A stretch of 6,125 bases of DNA, taken from positions 1 through 6,125 of the forward strand of contig CAMDKT010000385.1 in the NCBI GenBank assembly GCA_945900935.1, written 5' to 3'. This document shows, piece by piece, positions 1-5,029 of the stretch. This DNA comes from Candidatus Sulfopaludibacter sp. SbA3 (GTDB taxonomy: Bacteria > Acidobacteriota > Terriglobia > Bryobacterales > Bryobacteraceae). Below the pieces are notes generated by a model that saw only the letters and a program-made list of their open reading frames with translations, had not been told where the DNA came from and did no database searches. The position numbers and the translations under genes are program-made. Numbering within the stretch: position 1 is the first letter of the stretch; the number at the start of each line of letters is the position of its first letter.

Positions 1-63
1 GTTTCGGCAGGAATGCTCGCGGGATCGAAGGAAAATTCTCAAACAATTCAAATAAACCGGCGG

Positions 64-322
64 CTACCAAATCGTTTGCACAGACGACGCTCGGATTTGG
101 CCATCCCGGCTGATGACCGGGACGCCAAAATAAACGGCGGTCGCGGCAACAATTCGGTCGGGCATATCCGGCGCCGCGCTCCAAGGAACGTGGCGCACGG
201 CTTCTTCAATCACATACTCGTGATCGGCGAGTGCGCTTTTAAGCTCTTCATATGCCGATACCGGCAATCTGTTTTTCCCGGTCAGATAAATTGATCTCGG
301 CAAGGCTGATCGGTGACAACAA
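64..322 (-). pseudogene. Remnant of a VapC-type PIN-domain toxin, N-terminally truncated and frameshifted
   Basis: The downstream part (303 to 64, openable from a TTG at 303) reads as the C-terminal two thirds of a PIN-domain ribonuclease of the VapC type II toxin family. It contains the family hallmark DMPDRIVAATA, then GVPVISRDGQIRAS and a terminal TIW. Another frame just upstream (about 322-301) encodes LLSPISLAEI, which matches the segment that normally precedes it and carries the second acidic residue (Glu of SLAEI). Removing one A from the GAGATCAATT stretch near 294-299 would join the two as SLAEI-IYLTGKNRL, so I infer a single-base insertion. Above about 325 neither frame resembles a PIN N-terminus, so the first beta strand with its catalytic Asp is gone. 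No antitoxin gene is visible. PIN assignment is fairly sure; loss of function is inferred from the missing Asp and the frameshift. Confidence 0.72.
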
Positions 323-485
323 AAAGGCCGGTGCCGGGATCCAGTGGCGGGGTGGGCGGCTTGACCGGTCGCGTCCAGATTTCGAATACATCAATGCCGA
401 AGTAAATGGAAAAACCGAGGGACGCGATTCCGAGAGGAACCGCGGTCCAGCGAACAATGGTCGAGAAGACGCTCCGCGCGGTCAT
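282..485 (-). CDS. Small one-helix membrane protein, unknown function
   Basis: A 67-residue ORF begins with ATG four bases after the rlmN stop codon, so it is probably translated from the same transcript. A weak TAGG in the rlmN stop region is the only ribosome-site candidate. Residues about 13-36 form one hydrophobic segment rich in aromatic and small residues (WTAVPLGIASLGFSIYFG), preceded by Arg11-Arg12 region positives, which suggests a single membrane span. A Pro-rich stretch follows at about 39-51 (RPVKPPTPPLDPG). The last dozen or so codons overlap, in a different frame, the start of the PIN-toxin remnant. The natural C-terminus may therefore have been replaced when the two sequences were joined. 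I do not recognise a family. It could be a genuine small protein, a truncated one, or a chance ORF; the position behind rlmN and the clear membrane segment favour a real gene. Confidence 0.5.
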   Translation of the reverse strand: MTARSVFSTIVRWTAVPLGIASLGFSIYFGIDVFEIWTRPVKPPTPPLDPGTGLFVVTDQPCRDQFI

Positions 486-489
486 ACGC

Positions 490-1554
490 CTACTGAATGG
501 TAATCAGATCGGCCGGCTGCATCTTTTTCAACTGCCCGCAGGCGGCGTAAATATCCAGGCCGCGCGGGCGGCGGACGTAGCAGGGGAGTGACCGCATGAT
601 GATTTTCTGGAAGCTGTCGACGCGTTCGGGATCGGGAGTTTGGAAAGGAATTCCGGGGCCGGGGTTGAGCGCGATGATGTTGAGCTTCGCCTTCATGTTT
701 CCCAATAAGGCCACGACGCGGCGGGCGTCGGCGTCGGTATCGTTGACGCCGCGGAGCATGACGTATTCGAAGAACAGGAATTCGCGGGGCCGGAGCGGGT
801 AGGCCTTGCAGGCCGCCATCAGATCGGCGAGGTGATATTTTTTCGTGATCGGCATCAACTCGACGCGCTGCTCTTCGTGGGATGCGTTGAGGGAGATAGC
901 TAGATTCGGGCGGACTTCGGCAGCGCCGAGTTCAGCGATTTTCGGCACGATGCCGGAGGTGGAAACGGTGACGCGGCGCTGGGAGAAACCGACGCCGTTG
1001 TCGTCGCACAATATTCGGGTGGCCTTCAGGACGTTGGGCAGATTCAACAGAGGTTCGCCCATGCCCATCATGACGATGTTGCAATGGGAGGCGCGGGGGT
1101 CGAGGTTATGCTCGCGGCAGACGTGGAGGACTTGGCCGACGATTTCGCCGGCGCTGAGACTGCGCTCCAAGCCCATTTGAGCGGTGAGACAGAATTTGCA
1201 ATCGACTGGGCAGCCGACCTGGGAGGAGATGCAGATGGTGTGCCGATCATCCTGGGGCATGAGGACGCTTTCGACGGTGCGACCGTCGGCGGGGAGTTTC
1301 AGGAGATAACGCACGGTGCCGTCAACGGAGTTAAAACGCTGGTCGACGGTGAGGCGGCCATGGGGCATTTCGGCTCGGAGACGATCGCGAAGATCTTTGG
1401 GGAGAGTGGTTGTTTCGTCGAGATCGGCAACGTTGTGCTTATAGAGCGCCTCGTATATCTGACGGGCGCGAAAGGGCCGAGCGCCTGGCCCGAGGAGATC
1501 GAGCAGGTCGGCGACATCAAGGCCGAGTAGCGTCGGCTGCGTGCGAAGGGCCAT
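490..1554 (-). CDS. rlmN: Dual-specificity 23S rRNA/tRNA adenine-C2 methyltransferase RlmN
   Basis: Radical-SAM enzyme that methylates C2 of A2503 in 23S rRNA and A37 in certain tRNAs, tuning decoding fidelity; cytoplasmic. The 354-residue product is normal length. The N-terminal accessory domain holds the RPFRARQIYEALYKH motif (about 26-40). The [4Fe-4S] cluster motif CPVDCKFC gives Cys115, Cys119 and Cys122, and GMGEPLLN (164-171) is the SAM-binding GEP motif. The two mechanistic cysteines are present: Cys108, seven residues before the cluster as in E. coli Cys118, and Cys339 in DIYAACGQL, matching methyl-carrying Cys355. All key residues are kept, so it should be active. The frame stays open upstream to 1830, but that stretch lies over the divergent peptidase gene and lacks family similarity; ATG 1554 fits. 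AGAAGAG abuts this ATG with no spacer, too close for a normal Shine-Dalgarno site, so initiation may be unusual or leaderless. Confidence 0.96.
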   Translation of the reverse strand: MALRTQPTLLGLDVADLLDLLGPGARPFRARQIYEALYKHNVADLDETTTLPKDLRDRLRAEMPHGRLTVDQRFNSVDGTVRYLLKLPADGRTVESVLMPQDDRHTICISSQVGCPVDCKFCLTAQMGLERSLSAGEIVGQVLHVCREHNLDPRASHCNIVMMGMGEPLLNLPNVLKATRILCDDNGVGFSQRRVTVSTSGIVPKIAELGAAEVRPNLAISLNASHEEQRVELMPITKKYHLADLMAACKAYPLRPREFLFFEYVMLRGVNDTDADARRVVALLGNMKAKLNIIALNPGPGIPFQTPDPERVDSFQKIIMRSLPCYVRRPRGLDIYAACGQLKKMQPADLITIQ

Positions 1555-1574
1555 CTCTTCTAGAATAGAAGAGA
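1554..1574. promoter_or_regulatory. Perfect 9-bp inverted repeat in the divergent rlmN/M16 gap; candidate operator
   Basis: The arms are TCTCTTCTA (1554-1562) and TAGAAGAGA (1566-1574), exact reverse complements around the centre GAA. The repeat fills about half of the 40-base gap between two divergent start codons and includes the first base of the rlmN ATG. It overlaps a plus-strand TAGAAT (1561-1566, five of six matches to the sigma-70 -10 consensus) and a minus-strand TATTCT (1567-1562). Each outgoing strand also carries AGAAGAG, an SD-like purine tract. It could be a repressor operator for both genes, a twin promoter core or an mRNA hairpin. The symmetry is seen directly; any role is inferred. 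Confidence 0.4.
1561..1566 (+). promoter_or_regulatory. Possible -10 element for the M16 peptidase operon
   Basis: TAGAAT matches the sigma-70 -10 consensus at five of six positions and lies 19 bases before a GTG (1586) and 28 before the ATG (1595). No convincing -35 hexamer occurs 16-18 bases upstream, where TGCGTG and neighbours match poorly. It is offered mainly because the short divergent gap leaves little other room outside coding sequence. Weakly supported. Confidence 0.25.
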
Positions 1575-1590
1575 ACCGCACATTCGTGTA
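1562..1590 (-). promoter_or_regulatory. Possible promoter for rlmN, giving a leaderless or very short-leader transcript
   Basis: On the minus strand TACACG (1590-1585) and TATTCT (1567-1562) are separated by 17 bases, matching the sigma-70 -35 and -10 hexamers at three and four of six positions. Seven bases lie between the -10-like box and the A of the rlmN ATG at 1554, so transcription from it could start at the start codon itself. That would explain why the purine tract before rlmN has no useful spacer. Matches are modest and this remains a suggestion. Confidence 0.2.
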
Positions 1591-1594
1591 TTCT

Positions 1595-2881
1595 ATGACC
1601 AAAACTTTGAATCGTTCGCTAGCCGTCGAGACCACGGTGCTTCCTAATGGCCTCAAGATCATCACGGAATCGATGCCTGGGGCGCGATCTCTGTCGCTGG
1701 GCCTGTGGCTGCGGTCGGGGTCGCGGCGGGAGACAGCCGCGGAAAACGGGATCTCCCACTTCATTGAACACATGCTGTTCAAGGGGACCGAGCGGCGGAG
1801 CACGCAAGAGATTGCGCGCGAGTTGGACACAATTGGAGGCTACTCCGACGCGTTTACGGGGAAAGAGATTGTCAGCTTCAATGCGAAGGCGTTGGACGAA
1901 CACGCCGCCCACGCCTTTGAGATTCTCTCCGATATGATGCTGCGGCCGCTGTTCCGGGAAGAGGATTTGGAGAAGGAAAAGGGCGTGGTGCTGGAGGAGA
2001 TCAAGATGGATCTCGATAGCGCCGAATCGCAGACGCACGAACTGTTTTGCAAGAAGTTCTGGAAAGAAGACGCGCTGGGGTGGCCGATTCTGGGCACGCC
2101 GAAGACGGTGAAGAGTTTTCATCCGAAGATGTTGCGGGAGTATTGGGGTCGGCATTACGCGCCGGGCAATATGCTGATTACGGCGGCGGGAAAGGTGAAG
2201 CACGCGACGTTTGTGAAGATGGTGGACGCGGTGATGGGCGAAATGAAACCGGGCAAGGCGTTGCCGGGACTGCCGGAAGTGAACGTATTTCCGCAGATTG
2301 CGATGAAGACGAAGGCGTCATTGGAACAGGCGCAGGTATGCATTGCGGCGCCGTCGTATCCGATGGGCCATGCGAAGCGATTTGGCTGCTACCTGCTGAA
2401 CACGATACTGGGCGGGGGGATGAGTTCGCGGCTGTTTCAGAATATTCGCGAGCGGCATGGACTGGTGTATAACATTTCGAGCGAACTGTCGTTGTATCGG
2501 GATACGGGGGCGATGGCGATATATGCGGGGACGTCGCCAGGGACGCTGCGGCGGGTGGTGACGGGCGTGATGGAAGAGTTGCGGGGGATGAAAAACGAGC
2601 CGGTGAGCGCGGAGGAATTGCGGCGGTCGAAGGACAATTTGAAGGCGTCGGTGGTGTTGGGGTTGGAATCGGCATCGAGCCGGATGTCGAATTTGGCGCG
2701 GCAGGACATTTTCTTTGGACGGTTCTGGGATCTGGACGAGACGATAGCTGCGATTGAGGCAGTGCAAACCGCCGATATTCAAGAGATCGCCAATACGTTT
2801 TTGAAGCCGGAGAATATGGCGTTGACGGTGATTGGGCCGGCGGGCACGGAGAAGTTTACGCGGCGCGATCTCGCCTGCTGA
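1595..2881 (+). CDS. M16B-type zinc metallopeptidase (insulinase/processing-peptidase family)
   Basis: A 428-residue product, typical of single-unit M16B peptidases related to the mitochondrial processing peptidase beta subunit; such enzymes cleave short or unfolded peptides. The inverted zinc motif HFIEH gives His55, Glu58 (catalytic base) and His59. The third ligand is Glu134 or Glu135 in VVLEEIKM, at the spacing expected for HxxEH-x(74-76)-E. The C-terminal half has GGGMSSRLFQNIRERHGLVY (273-292), the usual Arg/Tyr region that completes the active site. There is no signal peptide, so a cytoplasmic product is expected. The ATG at 1595 lacks an SD site; an in-frame GTG at 1586 lies 12 bases after AGAAGAG and is an alternative. 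It heads a compact plus-strand set, and its stop lies 2 bases before the TPM gene, suggesting coupled translation. Substrate unknown. Confidence 0.94.
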   Translation: MTKTLNRSLAVETTVLPNGLKIITESMPGARSLSLGLWLRSGSRRETAAENGISHFIEHMLFKGTERRSTQEIARELDTIGGYSDAFTGKEIVSFNAKALDEHAAHAFEILSDMMLRPLFREEDLEKEKGVVLEEIKMDLDSAESQTHELFCKKFWKEDALGWPILGTPKTVKSFHPKMLREYWGRHYAPGNMLITAAGKVKHATFVKMVDAVMGEMKPGKALPGLPEVNVFPQIAMKTKASLEQAQVCIAAPSYPMGHAKRFGCYLLNTILGGGMSSRLFQNIRERHGLVYNISSELSLYRDTGAMAIYAGTSPGTLRRVVTGVMEELRGMKNEPVSAEELRRSKDNLKASVVLGLESASSRMSNLARQDIFFGRFWDLDETIAAIEAVQTADIQEIANTFLKPENMALTVIGPAGTEKFTRRDLAC

Positions 2882-2883
2882 AT

Positions 2884-3645
2884 ATGTCTATCGGGCACAT
2901 GACGAAGGTCTGTGGGCTGCTTTTATTGGCGGCGCTGGGGCAGGCGGCCGATTGGGGCGCGTTGCAGCCGCAGGGCTATGTCAGCGATTTCGCGGGGGTG
3001 ATCGATGTTGGCTCGCGCCAGCGGATCGACGCCTATTGCGCGGCGGTGGAGAAGGCTACGGGGGCGCAATTGGCCTTGGTGACGGTGCCGGAACTGGGCG
3101 GCGAACCGGTGGAGGATGTCGCCAATCTTCTGTTCCGGAAATGGGGGATCGGCAAAAAGGGCGAGAATAATGGCGCGCTGCTGCTGTTATCGGTCCGGGA
3201 CCGGCGGAGTCGGCTGGAAGTGGGTTATGGATTGGAGCCGATTCTTCCGGACGGCGCGGCGGGGGCGCTGCTGCGCGAGATGCGGCCGGCGTTGAAGACT
3301 GGCAAATACGGTGAAGCGATGCTGGTGGCGGCGCATCAAATAGGGGAACGGGTGGCGCGAGAGAAGGGCGTGCAGATTGACGAATCGGTACGGCCGCGGC
3401 GGCGCTATGCCGAGCCGAGCCGGGGGATTCCGTGGCCGATGATTTTGATTGGGCTGTTGGGACTTTTGTTTTTGTTTAGCAGAGGGGGCGGCGGCGGGGG
3501 CGGGCCGTGGTGGCTGCTGCCGTTTATGATGAGCGATGGCGGGCATCGCGGGGGCGGCGGCGGATTTGGCGGGGATGATTCGGGGGGCGGATTTGGCGGA
3601 TTCGACGGCGGAGATTCGGGCGGGGGAGGAGCGTCGAGCGACTGA
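2884..3645 (+). CDS. Secreted, membrane-anchored TPM-domain protein with Gly-rich tail (YgcG-like)
   Basis: The 253-residue product has a signal peptide (hydrophobic core about 9-19, likely cleavage after GQA at 19-21). A TPM (TLP18.3/Psb32/MOLO-1) domain follows at about 30-165, with YVSDFAGVID near 32-41, WGIGKKGENNGALLL at 87-101 and LEVGYGLEPILPD at 111-123, all family hallmarks. A membrane helix at about 182-199 follows a proline, and the tail from 200 is mostly Gly with Asp, Ser and Phe. The TPM domain should therefore lie outside the cytoplasmic membrane. TPM proteins are linked to envelope or photosystem maintenance, but the bacterial YgcG branch has no settled biochemical role. The ATG at 2884 has no SD and is 2 bases after the peptidase stop; ATG 2899 (Met6) would also leave an intact signal peptide. 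LemA, a frequent TPM neighbour, lies two genes downstream. Confidence 0.9.
   Translation: MSIGHMTKVCGLLLLAALGQAADWGALQPQGYVSDFAGVIDVGSRQRIDAYCAAVEKATGAQLALVTVPELGGEPVEDVANLLFRKWGIGKKGENNGALLLLSVRDRRSRLEVGYGLEPILPDGAAGALLREMRPALKTGKYGEAMLVAAHQIGERVAREKGVQIDESVRPRRRYAEPSRGIPWPMILIGLLGLLFLFSRGGGGGGGPWWLLPFMMSDGGHRGGGGGFGGDDSGGGFGGFDGGDSGGGGASSD
3559..3599 (+). repeat. Short tandem-like repeat in the Gly-rich tail of the TPM gene
   Basis: GGCGGATTTGGCGG occurs exactly at 3559-3572 and again at 3586-3599, a 27-base offset that keeps the reading frame. Both copies encode a GGFGG-type unit followed by Asp/Ser. The surrounding G-rich sequence from about 3484 to 3635 contains several G runs of five or more bases. 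Length variation by slippage is plausible and would only change linker length. Confidence 0.6.
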
Positions 3646-3653
3646 TAACGACT

Positions 3654-4379
3654 ATGGCAAACGAAACAGAGAAGCGATTGGCGGAATTAACGGTGAAGCT
3701 CGAAAGGGCGTTCGGCGAGCGGCTGTTGTCGGTGATCCTGTACGGCTCGGCGGCGTCGGGCGAACTGCATGGGAAGTACAGCGACCTGAATGTGCTTTGT
3801 GTATTGAAGGCGATTGGTCCGGAAGAGTTGCGGTTGGCCGAGCCGGTGATTCACTGGTGGCGCTCGCTGGAGAATCCGTCGCCGTTGTTCCTGAGCGAAG
3901 ACGAGTTGCACAACTCGACCGACTGCTTCGCGATCGAGTTCCACGACATTGTGGAGTGCCATCGGGTGCTGGGCGGGCGTGACGTGGTGGCGGGTCTGGT
4001 GATTGACGATAGCTTCTATCGGGGCCAAGTGGAACATGAGTTGCGCGCGAAACTTTTGCGGCTGCGGCAAAAGGCGGGCGGGATGTTGAGCGATAGGGCG
4101 ATGCTGGTGCGGATGATGGCCGAATCGGTGTCGACTTTTTGCAATTTGGGACGGCACGCGCTGCGATTGGCGGGGGCGCCGGCACCGATGCACAAGCGCG
4201 CTGCGATTGGCGCTTGCGCGGGGCAGTTCGGAATTGACCCCGCGCCGTTCTATACTTTGTTGGATCTGCGGGAAGGCGTGAAGAAGGCGCGCGACCTGGA
4301 CCCCGCCACATTATTGGCCGCCTACATGAAAGAGATTGAAGCGTTGACCGGGGCGGTTGACCGGTTGGCGAAGGGTTAA
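3654..4379 (+). CDS. MNT-type nucleotidyltransferase-fold protein with altered active site
   Basis: A 241-residue protein with an N-terminal nucleotidyltransferase domain of the DNA polymerase beta/MNT type. SVILYGSAASGELHGKYSDL (26-45) carries the GS signature (Gly31-Ser32) and the SD of the metal site. The usual second Asp of SDxD is Asn46 (SDLN), so one metal ligand is changed. A predicted mostly helical C-terminal region follows (about 120-241), including FHDIVECHRVLGGRD near 95-109 and LLDLREGVKKARDLD near 203-217. Enzymes with this fold move NMP groups onto proteins, antibiotics or small molecules; the target here is unknown, and activity may be reduced or absent. It starts 8 bases after the TPM stop with no close SD; a GGAGGAG about 22 bases upstream is too far, so coupled translation is likely. 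It sits between TPM and LemA genes and could act on an envelope component, but this is inference. Confidence 0.75.
   Translation: MANETEKRLAELTVKLERAFGERLLSVILYGSAASGELHGKYSDLNVLCVLKAIGPEELRLAEPVIHWWRSLENPSPLFLSEDELHNSTDCFAIEFHDIVECHRVLGGRDVVAGLVIDDSFYRGQVEHELRAKLLRLRQKAGGMLSDRAMLVRMMAESVSTFCNLGRHALRLAGAPAPMHKRAAIGACAGQFGIDPAPFYTLLDLREGVKKARDLDPATLLAAYMKEIEALTGAVDRLAKG
4157..4212 (+). repeat. Exact 16-base direct repeat inside the nucleotidyltransferase gene
   Basis: CGCGCTGCGATTGGCG occurs at 4157-4172 and at 4197-4212, offset by 40 bases, so the two copies are read in different frames (as ALRLAG-like and RAAIGA). The offset rules out a simple in-frame duplication. It may be chance in G+C-rich sequence. 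Confidence 0.5.
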
Positions 4380-4387
4380 TTTAGGAA

Positions 4388-4392
4388 AAGGA
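4388..4392 (+). promoter_or_regulatory. Shine-Dalgarno site of lemA
   Basis: AAGGA lies five bases before the lemA ATG at 4398, within the 18-base gap after the nucleotidyltransferase stop. It is the clearest ribosome-binding site in the plus-strand cluster and suggests that LemA is translated independently and more strongly than the coupled genes before it. Confidence 0.7.
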
Positions 4393-4397
4393 ACATT

Positions 4398-4973
4398 ATG
4401 AAAATCGGATTGATTGTACTGGGAGTGGTGGTGTTGCTGGTGCTGGTTTTGGGCGGGCAGATGGTGGGTGTCCGCAACGATTTGACCACGCAGAAGAATG
4501 GAATTGAGGGCGCATTCGCGCAGATGGACGTCGTGCTGCAGCGGCGCGCGGACCTGATTCCGAACTTGGTGGAGACGGTGAAGGGCTTCGCCACGCAGGA
4601 AAAAGATATAATTGCGTCGGTGTCCAATGCGCGGGCGGCGTTGGGCGGGGCGCGCACGACGGGCGAGAAAATTGCAGCCAACGGGCAGTTGGACGGAGCG
4701 TTGAGCCGGCTGCTGATGGTTGTCGAGAATTATCCGCAGTTGAAGAGCGATGCGACGTTCATGCGGCTGCAGGATGAGCTGGCCGGAACGGAAAATCGGA
4801 TCGCGGTGGAGCGGCGGAAGTATAATGAGGCTGTACAGAAGTACAATACGAGCATCGAGTTGTTCCCCAACAACATTGCGGCGAGCCTGTTCGGCTTCCA
4901 GCGCAACGATGCGTACTTTAAGACCGACCCGGCATCCCGCCAGGCGCCAAAAATCGATTTCAGCAAGAAGTAG
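4398..4973 (+). CDS. lemA: LemA family membrane protein
   Basis: The 191-residue length matches the family. An N-terminal hydrophobic helix (about 3-20, IGLIVLGVVVLLVLVLGG) is followed by a coiled-coil-prone alpha-helical domain. Family signatures are the AFAQMDVVLQRRADLIPNLV stretch (39-58), TVKGFATQEKDI just after it, LMVVENYPQLKSD near 106-118, ELAGTENRIAVERRKYNEAV near 127-146, and SLFGFQRNDAYF near 163-174. LemA proteins are anchored by the N-terminal helix; their molecular function is not settled, though they often neighbour TPM-domain or HtpX-type peptidase genes, suggesting envelope maintenance. The start has a good SD site. Here the gene follows M16B, TPM and nucleotidyltransferase genes, which fits such a role but does not prove it. 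Nothing in the sequence suggests truncation or loss of function. Confidence 0.94.
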   Translation: MKIGLIVLGVVVLLVLVLGGQMVGVRNDLTTQKNGIEGAFAQMDVVLQRRADLIPNLVETVKGFATQEKDIIASVSNARAALGGARTTGEKIAANGQLDGALSRLLMVVENYPQLKSDATFMRLQDELAGTENRIAVERRKYNEAVQKYNTSIELFPNNIAASLFGFQRNDAYFKTDPASRQAPKIDFSKK

Positions 4974-5029
4974 AGTTCACTCTCCCGGCGTCAGCGCGCC
5001 GTCTCATTTTCAAAAAGGATTTTTTTAAC
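4974..5029 (+). promoter_or_regulatory. lemA-ALDH gap with weak hairpin and SD set in an A/T stem
   Basis: This 56-base gap holds a possible small GC hairpin (CGGCG 4986-4990, CGCCG 4997-5001, six-base loop). It is not followed directly by a T run, so it is not a convincing terminator. Further on, AAAAAGGA (5012-5019) is the SD of the dehydrogenase gene, ten bases before its ATG and followed by seven T (5020-5026). The A and T tracts could pair around GGA and partly hide the SD. A promoter for the dehydrogenase may lie here, but I see no clear -35/-10 pair. Confidence 0.35.

Noticed and set aside
1084..1530. 148-codon plus-strand open frame opposite rlmN
   Set aside because: It lies entirely antisense to strongly conserved rlmN and its acidic, repetitive composition is that of a mirrored G+C-rich frame.
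1555..1830. Upstream extension of rlmN to 1830 on the minus strand
   Set aside because: It overlaps the M16 gene head-to-head, has no RlmN similarity, and the product from 1554 already has normal length and N-terminal motif.
1619..2203. 194-codon minus-strand open frame opposite the M16 gene
   Set aside because: It is rich in Arg, His, Pro and Leu with no recognisable domain and overlaps the zinc-site coding region; typical antisense shadow.
2832..3170. 112-codon plus-strand frame across the M16-TPM junction
   Set aside because: It overlaps two well-supported genes, is Gly/Arg-rich without motifs, and is a G+C-driven shadow.
3652..4311. 219-codon minus-strand frame opposite the nucleotidyltransferase gene
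   Set aside because: It is Ser/Pro/Arg-rich low-complexity sequence antisense to a gene with clear motifs.
4986..5026. Rho-independent terminator after lemA
   Set aside because: The GC stem is only five pairs and the T run starts 18 bases after the stem, beyond the SD of the next gene.
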